64,000 bases of DNA from Zelonia costaricensis (GCA_030849075.1 JASAOO010003516.1:25658-89657), one strand, 5' to 3'. Counted from the stretch's first letter, positions 53,304 to 63,940 are shown. Notes: generated by a model from the letters alone, not told the origin. Numbers and translations: made by a program.

Positions 53304-54392
53304 CGCACGGCAACATTGAAACTCGTGCGCAAAAGGCACAGTCGCCCCCTCCCCCTCCGCGACTCATTCCCACGGTGCGCGCGCTCAACACTCTTCCCAG
53401 CCGTCTACGAGCACCGTTACTCCTCGGCACACATGAACCGCGGTGTCGGCGCCTCGATCTTGCAGAACACTGGCGGACCCAACGAACACTAAGGTACGTC
53501 ACGTAGATCCGTGTTTAATCCTGCTAGCGTGCAAAGGGTGAGTGAAGAGGGGAGGGGGGGGTGAGGCGGAGGAGGAGGAGAGGTGAGGGACGGCCGCGGA
53601 GAAGGCAAGGGAGGCGGCGCAACGCCTGACAAAGCCGCCACCCTTTATGGTGTGTGTGTGTGTGCGTGTGTGTGTCTCAAGAAAGGCAAAAAAGAAACGT
53701 AGAAGCACAGAAAGAAAAAAGAGAGTGAGAGGAGGGCGGGTGGAAAGAACAGTTGTGGAGGGCGCCGTGAGGCACCTCCTACGGTGAACCGTAGCACCCA
53801 CTTTCAACGCTATGTGGCGGGGGAGCAGCGGCACGAGGCAGCGAAACGTGCGCGCCACATCGCACGTGTGGCTGAAGCCTGCCTTTTTTTGATTCCTCTT
53901 TGCTTTCCACTCGCTTGCAGGGGGTACACGCGCAACCGTGGTGGTCGCACCACGACGTCACGCTTGGCGGCGGCATTTCCTCTCGGCGCCGAAGAGACGG
54001 AGACGCATCGGGTGCCCCTCCAAGCCCTCGACTGCGGCCGTCCAGCTGGGTTGGGTTCAGTTGTTTGTTTTACCGGACAGGCCGGACCAGCTTCCTTGTT
54101 TATGTCGTCTATAGGCGGGTCAAGCAGCTCATCTAGTGCAACATGACGGCCGTGTAGGAAAACCGCCGCCCGCTGTCGGGCATTGACGAATCCGCGGCTT
54201 CATGAGGGATCTATCGGCGCCAGCACGCCTCGCGTCCGGTGCTTGCTTACGCGGCGGCGCACGTGCCGCTCTGTGCTGTCCACGAGCGGACGCCCAAGCA
54301 GCAGCGGCATGTGGTGCGCCTTTGGTTTTCCGCTTCACTGGGCACTGGTCGCTATCCTGAAGGACATCGACCCCACTGTGGCGCCGCGCTCC

Positions 54393-57300
54393 TCACTGGT
54401 TCGACTGCGACGTGGTGTCGAGATCTGAGAAGCCGACGAGGTTGGTGAAGGTAGTGCCGCTCGGGGACGAGTCGTGGTAGCCGTGGTGCGACAGCGGCGA
54501 CGATGCCTCGGAGGTCAGGGGCAGCGAGGACGGATCGACGTGCCGGCGCTGTGGCGGTGAGGCGGCCGGCGCCAGCCGAGCAGGCGCGCCGCGGTGCCGC
54601 TGCGTGGAGGCCTGCCGGCGATGCTGCTGCCCTGTGCGGGGCGCAGCGGAGAGCGGAGCCGGCAGGTCGTCGTCAAAAACGTCCTCTGCTGCTGCACGTG
54701 CCGGCACCACCGCTGCGGTGGTCTCGGGGCGGGGCCGGTGTCGATACTGCTGCTGCGTCTCGCGGCGATGCTGCACCTGGTGTTGCAGCGACGACGACAA
54801 CGTGCGCTTGGGCGGCGAGCGGGTCGGCGGTGCAAGTGAGTGGGAGAGCACGGGGTCGGCCCAGTGCATGGTTGGCGCGAAGCCAGCACTGCGCTCAACC
54901 GTCAGGGCATTGAGCTGCTCGTGGAGCTCGTGGAGGACGCGGTTCGGCAGCCGGTGCGGGTCGCTGCGGTGCTTCCGCTTCTTCACCGCCGACGCATCAC
55001 CACCCGCGTGCGGGCGAGTCGCCCGGTCATTGGCAAGGCGGGTGTCGGTCGCCTGCATGGCAGGCGGGACCGAGTGCACACTGGGCGCCACCGCGAACGT
55101 CTCCGCGGCAGCTCCCGGATACGGCGGCGCACGTGCCGCGTCGGCAAGCTGTCGCGCGTCACTCATGTGCATCTGGCGTGCAGCAGCCTGTGCACGGGCG
55201 TGGCGCAGCGCCTCGGCCATGTCCCGCAACCGCTCCTCGTCGTGGCGGAGCTCTGCCTGCTCCTCCTGCAGCCGCAGCTGCGCCGCCTCCAATTGCTGCC
55301 TCGCCTCCACCGTCGCCGCCTTTTTCTGCGCGAGACGCGTCTGCGTATCGGCGATTGCGACGGAGCGGCTCTGCACGTCCGCCGCACGGCGCCGGAGTGC
55401 CTCGATCTCGCGCTGCGCCAGTGCCTCCATGTCGCCAAAGGTGCGATGCATCGCTGCTGCCTCCACCGCCACCTCGCGCTCCTCCGTTTCGAGCAGGCCC
55501 ATGCTCGTCTGCAGTGCGAGAAGGGCGTCGTGAAAGCGTGCCTCGGCTGACTGCCGCTCCTGCTCCACGAGCTGCTGCCACCGCCGGTACTCCCGCTCCC
55601 ACTCGTCGTGGCTGCGCTTGTGGGACGCCTCCTGCTGCGTCAGCCAGCCGGCTTCGTCCTGCAGGTGGCGCTCAAGATTCTGGCTGGCGAGGCGCAGCTG
55701 CGACGCGCAGTCCTCGAGTGCGCGCCGCTCCGAGTCGGTGCTGCTGCACTGCGTAGCGGCGAGTCGCTGCAGACGCTCCAGCGTCGCCGCCTGCTCGGCC
55801 CACTGCGCCGCACGCTCCTCTTCCATGCGGTGCCGGCTCTCCTCCAACGCGCGCTCGTACGCCGTCACAGACGCGGCAGCCTCCTCGGCCGTCGTCATGA
55901 CGTCGTGCAGCAGTGCTGATGACTGCGCTACGTCGGCCTGCGCCGCCGCATGCACCCGCTGCTGCTCCGCTTGCAACTCTTCCTCTCGGCTGAAGCACGC
56001 GCGCAGCTGCTCCATCTCCTTCTGGTGCAGGGCCTCCTCACGCGCCATGACGTCCTTGTGCCGCGCCTCCGCATCGCGCAGCCGCTCCACATGCAAGCCG
56101 TGCCGCTGCCGCCGCTGCTCCTGCAGCTCCGCCTCACGACGCTGCAGAGCCGCCTCGAGCTCGCGCTGCAGGAGCCGCTGGTGCTCCATCGCCCACGCCT
56201 CGCGTGACTCGACGTAGACGCGTTCCATGCTAAGCGCCTCGTCCTGCAGCCGCCGCAGGTCCTGCTGCGCCATTGTCTGCAGGTCCGTCAGCAGCGTTTC
56301 GTCCATTTTGAGCACCCGCTCCCGCTCCTGGTCCTCCGCCGCGCGCCAGAAGGCCAGCATGTCGTCGAAGAAGCGCGTGTACTCCATCCGCTCCGCCTGC
56401 GCCTCGCTGTCCACGCCGACGGCAAACGACGTGTCGATCTCGCGCTGCACCAGCGTCTGCAGCTCGGTGCGCCACGCGGTCATGCGCAGCCCCTCCGCCT
56501 CCTCCGAGGTGAAGACGGTGTCGATGCGGTGGAGCACCGCCGACACAGCCGCGGTGAGAGCCGCATTCACAACGTTCCGTGCCGCCCCGCCGTCGCCGCT
56601 GCCGCTCTTCTCGTCCAGCAGCTGACGGAGTCGCTCCTCTTCCTGCTTGGCCGCGTCGAGCTGCTGCTGGGCCGCGGTGATCTTGGCTTCGTACTCCGCC
56701 TTGACCTCCTGCTCCACCCGGCGGCGAGCCGCCCGTAACTCGGCCTCGTGCGCGTCCTGCGACTCGCGCACCTTTGTCTCCGACACGCTCTTCGCGTCCT
56801 CCAGCTCCGCCCAGACGCGACGCAGCTTCCCGTTGAGCTGCTCCACCTCGGCCTGCCTCTGCGCCTTAGCCGCGCGCCACTTGTCCAGCAGCGCCGTCTC
56901 GCGGTTCTTAGTGGCTTGCAACAGCTTCTGCTTCGCCGCGACGTCGCGCTGCAGCTGCTCGACCGTGGCCTCGTGCGATGGTGGCGGTGGTGGCGGCAGG
57001 GTGGACGAGGCGACGCCGAGCGACGCAGCCGTCACGGAGACCTCCGGGGGTGGCTGGGAGCGCCGCGTCGAGGAGGCCGACACGGGCGACGCCTTGCGGG
57101 TCGGCTCGACGTCGGAGTCGCCGAATATGTCAGGCAGGGAACTCTCTGCCCGTGCAGCAGGCGTCGGCGTGGGGGCCGGCTGCTTGCCACCGAGACGGCC
57201 GGCAGTTGGGACCTGCTGGCGCGAGCCGGTGCTCGAGGACCGCTGCTGCTGCTGCTGCTGCTGCAGCTGGGCCTGAAGCTGCTGGGCCTCGCGCTGCTGC

Positions 57301-57422
57301 TGCAGGGCGCGCCGCCGCGCCTCCATCATGGCGTTTTGACCGGGTCCCCCCGTCAAGCCGGGCGGCCGCGACTGCGGCATCCACGCAGCCTCCTCGTCGC
57401 TGCTGCTGCTGCTGTACGGCAT
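54393..57422 (-). CDS. long coiled-coil protein, 1009 aa, possibly cytoskeletal
   Basis: The start is the first plausible ATG, MPYSSSSSDEEAAWMPQSRP; an open extension above it is leader-like. The N-terminal 180 residues are disordered, with a glutamine-rich run (QLQAQLQQQQQQQ) and an acidic SLPDIFGDSD motif. From about 190 to 790 the sequence is almost continuous heptad-rich alpha-helical coiled coil, rich in Glu, Arg, Gln and Ala, with segments such as EVEQLNGKLRRVWAELEDAK and EREVAVEAAAMHRTFGDMEA. The tail is Pro/Arg/His-rich with AAEDVFDDDLP, then a Ser/Thr-rich end. The plan (acidic N-terminal motifs, long C-terminal coil) recalls FBF1-type transition-fibre proteins of the basal body, but this rests on general resemblance only. 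A structural role in flagellum or cytoskeleton is a guess. Confidence 0.8.
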   Translation of the reverse strand: MPYSSSSSDEEAAWMPQSRPPGLTGGPGQNAMMEARRRALQQQREAQQLQAQLQQQQQQQRSSSTGSRQQVPTAGRLGGKQPAPTPTPAARAESSLPDIFGDSDVEPTRKASPVSASSTRRSQPPPEVSVTAASLGVASSTLPPPPPPSHEATVEQLQRDVAAKQKLLQATKNRETALLDKWRAAKAQRQAEVEQLNGKLRRVWAELEDAKSVSETKVRESQDAHEAELRAARRRVEQEVKAEYEAKITAAQQQLDAAKQEEERLRQLLDEKSGSGDGGAARNVVNAALTAAVSAVLHRIDTVFTSEEAEGLRMTAWRTELQTLVQREIDTSFAVGVDSEAQAERMEYTRFFDDMLAFWRAAEDQERERVLKMDETLLTDLQTMAQQDLRRLQDEALSMERVYVESREAWAMEHQRLLQRELEAALQRREAELQEQRRQRHGLHVERLRDAEARHKDVMAREEALHQKEMEQLRACFSREEELQAEQQRVHAAAQADVAQSSALLHDVMTTAEEAAASVTAYERALEESRHRMEEERAAQWAEQAATLERLQRLAATQCSSTDSERRALEDCASQLRLASQNLERHLQDEAGWLTQQEASHKRSHDEWEREYRRWQQLVEQERQSAEARFHDALLALQTSMGLLETEEREVAVEAAAMHRTFGDMEALAQREIEALRRRAADVQSRSVAIADTQTRLAQKKAATVEARQQLEAAQLRLQEEQAELRHDEERLRDMAEALRHARAQAAARQMHMSDARQLADAARAPPYPGAAAETFAVAPSVHSVPPAMQATDTRLANDRATRPHAGGDASAVKKRKHRSDPHRLPNRVLHELHEQLNALTVERSAGFAPTMHWADPVLSHSLAPPTRSPPKRTLSSSLQHQVQHRRETQQQYRHRPRPETTAAVVPARAAAEDVFDDDLPAPLSAAPRTGQQHRRQASTQRHRGAPARLAPAASPPQRRHVDPSSLPLTSEASSPLSHHGYHDSSPSGTTFTNLVGFSDLDTTSQSNQ

Positions 57423-58358
57423 CTTCAGGCGGTTGTATCCGCGTGTATGTGCGTGTGGTGCGTGTCGACCTCTGAGTACCCGTGAAGAGCTGGAGCTCCG
57501 TTGCGGCGATGCAATCAAGCAGCGACACGCTTCTTTGTGGTGTTTCGTGTGAAGGGGGGGGGCGACAAGACAGCGTTCCGCTAGTGGTGTGAACGCAGAC
57601 GACGTGCGGTTCTTTGTGGAGGTCAATGCTGCCGATACCTCGCGCTGCGGGCACAAGGACCCTAATCAGCAGTGGGCGCGGCCAACGAGGTGCAGAAAAA
57701 AAAAAAAAAACAGACGCGTGTGCCCGCGCGATCGAGGCATCACGAGAAGACGGGTGCAGCGCGGTGAAGGCGGCGGGGTGAGAGAGCGTGAGAGAGCAGC
57801 GGTGGAAGCGGGAGAAGGTGGGCATTTGGTGCCGTCGCGCAGCACGCGAGCCAGCTGACCATCTTTCGTTCTCGACTGCATCTCAACGGCAGTGAACGCA
57901 CAATGAATCGAGGAAGAAATGTGCAACGGGGCGCACCCCAAGCATCCGACGGCACACCCGTGGTGCAACTTCTCTTCTCCCCTGTCAAAGCCCACACCGC
58001 CTGCCCAAAACGCAGCGGTCCCCGGCCATCGAGGCGTGCCTTCTCGCGCCGTGCAGCCGATCCTTCACCACGCTGATGCGGCTCCACACGAGGCTGTCGT
58101 CCTTCTCGTCTCTTTCCTATGCGGTGGTAGTACACACCACGCCACAGAGCCACCGACTCCCCATCGACAACACGTCGCGCTCTACGGGAAGACATGCGCC
58201 AGAACCTTGAACACAGCCGCGCTGTCGTACGCTGAGGCGAGTGCACCAGTGAGCGACATCCCCTTTCGCTGCGCTCACTGGCTTGTCGGTGCCAGGGCCT
58301 CTGAGATGCGACCCCCGCGCGACAGACACACACATGCATTGTTGCACACGCGCACACC
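57423..58358. other. spacer, 0.9 kb, no gene
   Basis: This is the 3' flank of RFC3 and the 5' flank of the coiled-coil gene. A run of 15 A lies near 57696. No coding signal was seen. Confidence 0.6.
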
Positions 58359-59456
58359 TCAGCACACGCACTCGCCCGCCACGTCCTTGATTGGCTTCCG
58401 CTGCGTTACGGCCTCCTTCACGAGCTGAAACGCCCCCAGGAGCCCGGCAAGCCCGGCCGACTCGCGTGCGCCGCCGGCGGCGTAGTACTCCAGGTCCGAC
58501 AGCTTCATGAGCAGGAAGCACTTGCAGTCCTGTGGGAGGTCCATGGCTATCATGATGGGGTGCACCTCACGCGCAAGGTCGGCCATGGAGATGCCCTTCT
58601 GCGTGACGGCCTCCTCCACCTTGACCCAGCTCGTGGCGAAGTCGCTGGAGAGCATGTCGGACACGATCCCCGTCACGTCGGCCGGCGTTGGGTTGCCCGT
58701 CACCCGGTACACCGACTCTTCGGTAATCTCGTTTGCGGAGAGCGCCGACGACTGCATCGTGTTCAGGCAACGGCGCAGATCGCCGTGGCTGAGACGGAAG
58801 GCGGCCGCCAGCCCCTCCGTCGTGAACGGCACCCCCTCCTGCTCCGCCACGTAGCGCAGCCGAGGCATCATGGCCGACTTCTTCACGGGCGCGAAGCGGA
58901 ACCGGGTGCAGCGGGACTGCAGGGCGGGAATCACCTTGTTGATGTGGTTGCACAGGATGCAGAAGCGCACGTTGCGCGTGTACTTCTCGATGACGCGGCG
59001 CAGAGCAGCCTGGGCGTCGTGCGACATCTGGTCCGCCTCGTCGAGAATCACCAGCTTGAAGTTGGCGGCGGGGCCGCCGCTGCTGCCGCCCCCGGCTGAG
59101 CTGCTGGGGCCCATCATCGAGAAGATGGAGGACGTGCTGGAGAACTCGCGGATCTGGTGCCGTACCACGTCAATGCCGCGGTCGTCGGAGGCGTTCATCT
59201 CGAGCACATTCGCCCGAACGCGGTCCTTGCCGTAGAGGTAGTACGCGCAGGCCTTGATGGTCGTCGTCTTCCCCGTGCCCGGCGGGCCGTATAGCAGCAG
59301 GTGCGGCATGTTCCCGCTGTTCATCAGGTGGCGAAGGGTGTTGAGGATGTCCTCGTGGGCGACGACGCTGTCCAGCGTGCTGGGGCGGTACTTCTCCACC
59401 CACGGGAGGTGGCTGCTGGCCACCCTCGCCTCTTCGCCCTGCCTGCCTGCGTACAT
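58359..59456 (-). CDS. RFC3: replication factor C subunit 3
   Basis: The protein is 365 residues from MYAGRQGEEARV; a 25-codon extension upstream begins with TTG. It is a clamp-loader AAA+ subunit that helps load PCNA at primer ends. Motifs in order are LPWVEKYRP (17-25, RFC box II), GPPGTGKTTT (57-66, Walker A), NASDDRGIDVVR (88-99), LVILDEADQM (135-144, Walker B) and LQSRCTRFRF (179-188) with the SRC arginine. GDLRRCLNTMQS and a C-terminal collar domain follow. The RGIDVVR and AALRRVIEKYTRNVRFCILCNHINK segments and the SRC context match the yeast Rfc3 / human RFC5 group. There is a Gly/Ser-rich insertion at about 114-132 that most relatives lack. The protein ends in an unusual Cys pair (GECVC). 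Subunit assignment is good but not proven. Confidence 0.9.
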   Translation of the reverse strand: MYAGRQGEEARVASSHLPWVEKYRPSTLDSVVAHEDILNTLRHLMNSGNMPHLLLYGPPGTGKTTTIKACAYYLYGKDRVRANVLEMNASDDRGIDVVRHQIREFSSTSSIFSMMGPSSSAGGGSSGGPAANFKLVILDEADQMSHDAQAALRRVIEKYTRNVRFCILCNHINKVIPALQSRCTRFRFAPVKKSAMMPRLRYVAEQEGVPFTTEGLAAAFRLSHGDLRRCLNTMQSSALSANEITEESVYRVTGNPTPADVTGIVSDMLSSDFATSWVKVEEAVTQKGISMADLAREVHPIMIAMDLPQDCKCFLLMKLSDLEYYAAGGARESAGLAGLLGAFQLVKEAVTQRKPIKDVAGECVC

Positions 59457-60375
59457 TCGCAAAGCTCGCGGAGTGGCTACAAAGGCAATGGACTCACCTC
59501 CCCCACTGGTGCGGCACGTAGCCTCTTCCAAGGTGCTCTTCGCAGCCGCGTTCGCTAAAGAGCTTGTGGGAGAGAGAAACTGAAAACGGTGAAATGGCCC
59601 GCTCTATGATGAATGCCGAGTGCTCGCCACACGCGCAATGCCTAGCTGCGGCACCGCGACAGAAGAGAGCTAGATATGTATGGATGGCTTGTATGCGTCT
59701 CAGGGTTGTATGCTGGTGTGTATGTGTGTGTGTGTGTGGTTGTGTGACTCGGAAGTCAGTGCAAGGGCGCCCCAGGTGAAACGCGATGACAGCGCGTGTG
59801 AAGGTGCCACAGGACGCACAAAGACGCGGTTCAGACTGGTGGTGTGGCAAGGGCAAGAACGCACCACCACCACCACCACCACCCATTGCAACCATGATTG
59901 CAACAAGGTACAGGCACAGAAGCAGCAGAAGAAAGAAGGCGAAAACGAGAAGAGTTGACTCGCTTGAATGGCGAAGTTGGTGCAGGCATGACGCAGACGC
60001 ACTAAGAAGAGAGACGCGCCGGTGTGGTGCCGCCAACACCGTCCCGGCAGCTGATGCTGTGTTCAGTCCACCTCGACTCTTGAGGTGGGGCCGCAACAAG
60101 TGCGCCGCACAAGCGCCGCTCCTGCCGCACACGCACACACACACAACAACAACACAGAAAACGGCAAGCAGCCGGCTCTATGAAAAGCGCGGCCCCAGCC
60201 GCTCCTCGTGTGTGTGTGTGTGCGTGTATTAGTCACACCTGTTTCGCTCATTATCTCCTCGTTGTTCGCGTCGCTTCGTCTTCACCTTTTTTTATGGTTG
60301 CTGTAGTTTTGAGGGGGAGTGCAGAAAGAAAGGAAAACGGGCCGCGGACAGGGCGCCGCGCAAGTCGACGTATCG

Positions 60376-60408
<33 letters not shown>

Positions 60409-60759
60409 CACCGGATAGCATCGCGGCGAAGATGCAGAGGGGAGCGGGGGGAAGAGAAAGGGGGGAAAGCGGAACACCGCACGTGTCGGCTGCCACGGAA
60501 GCAGGTTGGCGCGCTCGCCACTGCAAAAGAAGCCCGACACCCTCGACACACACGTACATGGAGACAGGTCGAAACGTCCGCAAGACGCCTACACACACAC
60601 ACACACACCCCGTCCCCCTTCCCTCCCTCACTGCCATCCTCCGCGTCGAGCTTCGGCGCTGTGCCACAACGCGCGCCTCCCGAAAATGCAGAGCTAACAC
60701 GCCTTCCTTTCTCTCCTCACCGAAAATCCACAGGCGTGCGCAGTCGTTCGGTTTGCACG
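59457..60759. other. spacer, 1.3 kb, no gene
   Basis: This is the 3' flank of PEX19 and the 5' flank of RFC3. It contains a (CA)15 microsatellite and a CCA run (ACCACC repeats near 59862-59884). No coding frame was accepted. Confidence 0.6.
60377..60406. repeat. CA dinucleotide microsatellite
   Basis: Fifteen uninterrupted CA units on the plus strand make this the longest dinucleotide run I noticed in the window. It lies in the spacer downstream of PEX19. Confidence 0.95.
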
Positions 60760-61716
60760 TTACGCGCTCGGTGCCGTCTTGCGATTCTTGGGGGCGTACT
60801 CGACGAGGTTACTCGGCGGCTCGCCAAGCTCCGAGTACTGGTTCATGAGCTCCAGCAGCGGCACGAGACGGGCATCGTCGGCGCCGGCAATGGGCGTCGC
60901 GAGCAGCTCGCAAATCTCCTGCGCCTTGGCCTGCTGCTTCCCCAGCCGCTCGCACTCGTCCGCAGAGAGCTTGTCGCGGTTGGCCGCCATGTACGGCTCG
61001 TACGAGTCCCGCATGAGCCGAATCGGCTCCACAAACTGCGGGTCCGTCAGGGTTGCGATCAGCGCCGACGCCATCGCCTCCGTCGCGCGGTCCACCTCAC
61101 CCGTCGCCGCCGCCGCCGACTCCGCCACCGGTGAGGCCGCCGCGGCAGACGCCGATGCAGCCGCAGGGGGCGGCGGCGCAGACGGCGCGGCCGGGTCGGC
61201 CTGCCCACCCTGTGTGGCGCTGGAGAGCTGCTGCAGCATCTCCATGCACCGCCGTGATGCCTCATCCACATCGGCGTCCCCCACCGCGTCGCCGGTGTTG
61301 CCCTCGGGCAGCTTTCCCTCCTGCTTCATCTGCTCCAGCAGCGTGTTGGCCTTCTCAATGTCGTCCTCCTCCATCACCGACATCAGCTCCTTCACCCGCA
61401 GCAGGTTCACCTTGTCGTCGTCGCCCAAATTCTCCTCCCCCTCCAGGGACGACACCATAGCCATCACGCTCTGCTTGAAGCTGTCGAGCGAGGCTGCGTC
61501 GCCGCCGGTGCCTCCGGCGCCGCCCAGCATGGACATGAACATCTTCATCATGTCCGCGTCGCCGCCAGCACCGCCGGACGCCTCATCCAGCGCCTTCTGC
61601 AGATCGTCCTCGAGCTTGGCATCGCGCACCCGGACCTCCTCCTCATGCTTGCGCTCCTGCTCATCGACCATGTCCATCGCCTCGTCGAGAAGCGCGTCGA
61701 GGTCGTCGCCGGACAT
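60760..61716 (-). CDS. PEX19: peroxin 19 (glycosomal membrane protein import)
   Basis: The protein is 318 residues from MSGDDLDALLDEAMDMVDEQ; the longer frame starts at TTG and crosses a predicted splice acceptor. PEX19 is the cytosolic chaperone and import receptor for peroxisomal, here glycosomal, membrane proteins. Family features are the acidic N-terminal DDLDALLDEAMD motif that binds PEX3 and the MKMFMSMLGGAGG region. The C-terminal half has ALIATLTDPQFVEPIRLMRD, YEPYMAANRDKLSADECERL and LLELMNQYSELGEPPSNLV, the client-binding helices. An Ala/Pro/Ser-rich linker lies between. It ends NRKTAPSA and lacks the CaaX farnesylation box found in yeast and human PEX19, as described for other trypanosomatid PEX19 proteins. 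Identification is secure from the N- and C-terminal motifs. Confidence 0.93.
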   Translation of the reverse strand: MSGDDLDALLDEAMDMVDEQERKHEEEVRVRDAKLEDDLQKALDEASGGAGGDADMMKMFMSMLGGAGGTGGDAASLDSFKQSVMAMVSSLEGEENLGDDDKVNLLRVKELMSVMEEDDIEKANTLLEQMKQEGKLPEGNTGDAVGDADVDEASRRCMEMLQQLSSATQGGQADPAAPSAPPPPAAASASAAAASPVAESAAAATGEVDRATEAMASALIATLTDPQFVEPIRLMRDSYEPYMAANRDKLSADECERLGKQQAKAQEICELLATPIAGADDARLVPLLELMNQYSELGEPPSNLVEYAPKNRKTAPSA

Positions 61717-62554
61717 CGTCGCCGTAAAGGGTGTTAGGTTGTGGAATCGCTGCGTGCAGGGAGTCGATCTGGCGCAGTTGCGTCGCGCTCCCTCGTTTCT
61801 TGTTTCTGCCGATATCCCGCAATCGCAACGCGCACAAGCACCTCGGAAAAACAAAAGGCACAACGGCCCGCTTCCGCGTAGGACTCTGCAGACTTCGCCT
61901 TCCTTCTTACGTTATGGTTGGCGAGTGAAGCGATGTTGGCTTGTCCTCGGGTATGTACTGTTCCGTTTCTTCTTCACGGTTGTGCACGTAGTGAAGCAGT
62001 AGTGCTGCAGCTCTCCGGCACCTCGATGGCGAAGGTTGCGGAGCGGTGTGGGGTCAACCAACACCTCGCGGCACAAAGAAAAGAAAGAGAAGTGGCTATG
62101 ACGTTACCCCGAGAAACGATGCTCCGCGTCCTGCAGATGTGTGTGTGTGTGTGTTTGTGGAGGGTGCTGCGCCGGAAAGGGGGGCAAGCGGTGTGAGGCA
62201 GAGAGCGAGAGAGAGGAAGGGAGGGAAGGAGAGGGAGTCCGGTGAGCACAAGGGCACGTGGCAAAGTTGAAATCCTTCGGTGCGTTACACGCAGTCAGCA
62301 CGGGGACAGGGGAGACTTCGGCACTGTCAAAACACACATGTAGCGCAGCAGCGGCATTGACGAAGCGGGGCAGGGGTGCGAGAGGTACGAACGTCGAACG
62401 CACAGCAGCCGCATACTCCCTCACTGCACCTCGTGCTGTTGTGTCGCCTCTTCTCCTTACTATTAGCCACGCGCCTTACCCTTGTTTTTCGTTCGCGTCG
62501 ATGTCGGTGCAGCAGCGCTAGCGAAGACAATGAGGAAGCCCCGTCAGGTAGAAG
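61717..62554. other. spacer, 0.8 kb, no gene
   Basis: This is the 3' flank of the basic 188-residue gene and the 5' leader of PEX19. Apart from the predicted splice acceptor I see nothing specific. Confidence 0.6.
61842..61843 (-). promoter_or_regulatory. predicted spliced-leader acceptor AG, PEX19
   Basis: On the minus strand GCCTTTTGTTTTTCCG is followed by AG, which would leave a 125-base leader before MSGDDLDALL. It lies inside the TTG-initiated extension and so argues against it. Confidence 0.5.
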
Positions 62555-63121
62555 TCAGCGGCGCTGCTTGCGCAGCACGCGACGGTACTTTATGCGGTTC
62601 TCCTTCGCCTCCTCCTTGCGAGCCGCTTTTCGTGCGAACTTGGCGTCGATCTTCTGCCGCCTCTTCCCGAGGCGCGCCGCCGGCCCTTCCCCGTCCGTCT
62701 GCGGCATCTCGGCGCGCTTGCCGGCTACCCCCGCCGCGGAGGAGGCGGAGGTGGAGGGCGCGGAGCTGGCGGCGGCAGCGGCAGCGTGGGATGTGGGGGG
62801 CGGCCCCGCAGTCGCCCCACCCACGCGCTGCTTCTTCTGTGCCGCTTTCTGGTGTTTCTTGGCGTTGCGAGCGGCAACCTCGATTTCCTTTGCCGTGGCG
62901 CGGCCAGCAACGGCAGCGGTGATGCGGCGCCGCGCTTCCTCGGCAGACTCGGCGCGGTCCACCTCACGGCGCTCCGCCTGCTTCTGCGCCTGCGTCACGG
63001 TGGCCTGGTGCGCCTCCACGTTCTGGCGCCGCGCCGACTTGCCTTGTGTGACCGCCGACGAGAACTCCGCAAAGAAGTCGTCGACACCGTCGGCCCACTC
63101 CTCCTCCGCCCCGCCGGACAT
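62555..63121 (-). CDS. basic hypothetical protein, 188 aa
   Basis: I do not recognise this protein. The ATG start gives MSGGAEEEWADGVDDFFAEF, an acidic amphipathic helix. About 100 residues of charged helix rich in Ala, Glu, Arg and Gln follow (QNVEAHQATVTQAQKQAERR). An Ala/Ser/Pro-rich linker comes next, and a very basic C-terminal helix ends the protein (KRRQKIDAKFARKAARKEE and then RIKYRRVLRKQRR). The acidic head and basic tail resemble small nucleolar or ribosome-assembly factors, and the tail would serve as a nuclear or nucleolar signal; this is inference from composition. There is no membrane segment. The upstream frame is open for 113 more codons, but its sequence looks like leader and not protein. 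Confidence 0.7.
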   Translation of the reverse strand: MSGGAEEEWADGVDDFFAEFSSAVTQGKSARRQNVEAHQATVTQAQKQAERREVDRAESAEEARRRITAAVAGRATAKEIEVAARNAKKHQKAAQKKQRVGGATAGPPPTSHAAAAAASSAPSTSASSAAGVAGKRAEMPQTDGEGPAARLGKRRQKIDAKFARKAARKEEAKENRIKYRRVLRKQRR

Positions 63122-63940
63122 TGTGCACAGCGTCGAGGACGGATGGGTGACGGTCTGGGGACGCGAAAAGGCGCCGAAGCTTGGCACGTGAGTACGGAAT
63201 GGCGAATGCAGCCGAGGCGAACGAGGAACCAGCCTTGGAACGCAAGAGAGGCTGCCTTTCAGGTGGTGGTGTGTGATTGTGGACGAGTGCTCGCGTGCAG
63301 CGCAGCGCGGGGGAGAAAAGGAGGTGAGAAACATGTAATAGGAGCGATGAGACAACGCGCGTTGCACGAGCAAATGAGTCGATGGCGGCTGCAGCAAGTC
63401 AACGCCGTTGCCACTTGTTGTTCCATGAAGCGTTCGCCCTGACGGACACGTGAAAGGCACGAGAGGGCACGATTGCTCAGCGCCGTACTCGATGGAACAC
63501 GCTCATCGACTACTACGTGCATTGGCGCCGTTCCTCGCCCTTCATGCGCTCCTCCTCCATGACCGTTTCGCATCCCCCTCGCGCACGAGCCTTCGCCACG
63601 TGCGCACCACAGCACGGCGGGGGGAGGGGGGAATGCGGCAGAGAGGAAGCCGTGCCGTTGCCATCACGCTGGCACTGAAAACGCTCCCATCGGCACGCTC
63701 AACTTCCTGGCGCACGCCCCCACCCCCTCCACCTTGAGGCAAGGGGAAGAGGACGACGCTCGGCTCGCTCTTGTTTGTATTGTGTATTTTTTTGAGGTAT
63801 CAAATGAAGGCGGGGGCGGGCGGAGGCCGCGCTGTGCGGTCCTCACCTGCCTCCGCGAAACGAGAAAGCGAAAACTGCTGCATTAGCGGAGATGCAACGG
63901 ATCGGCGAAGCGAAGAGGGGGGGGCAGACAAAGCGGCTGC
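63122..63940. other. spacer, 0.8 kb, no gene
   Basis: This is the 3' flank of the gene cut by the right edge and the 5' flank of the basic 188-residue gene. A CCCCAG preceded by a short pyrimidine stretch near 63155 on the minus strand is a weak splice acceptor candidate. No coding signal was seen. Confidence 0.55.

Larger units (their letters stand above)
51600..54392. other. spacer, 2.8 kb, 305-bp array and zinc-finger remnant
   Basis: This is the 3' flank of the coiled-coil gene and the 5' flank of cystathionine gamma-lyase. Besides the array at 52361-53060 and the C2H2 remnant at 53055-53303 it contains low-complexity DNA. The long plus-strand frame from 50499 to 52019 begins at GTG and is antisense to the lyase, so it is a shadow. 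The region 53700-54392 shows nothing I can name. Confidence 0.65.
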
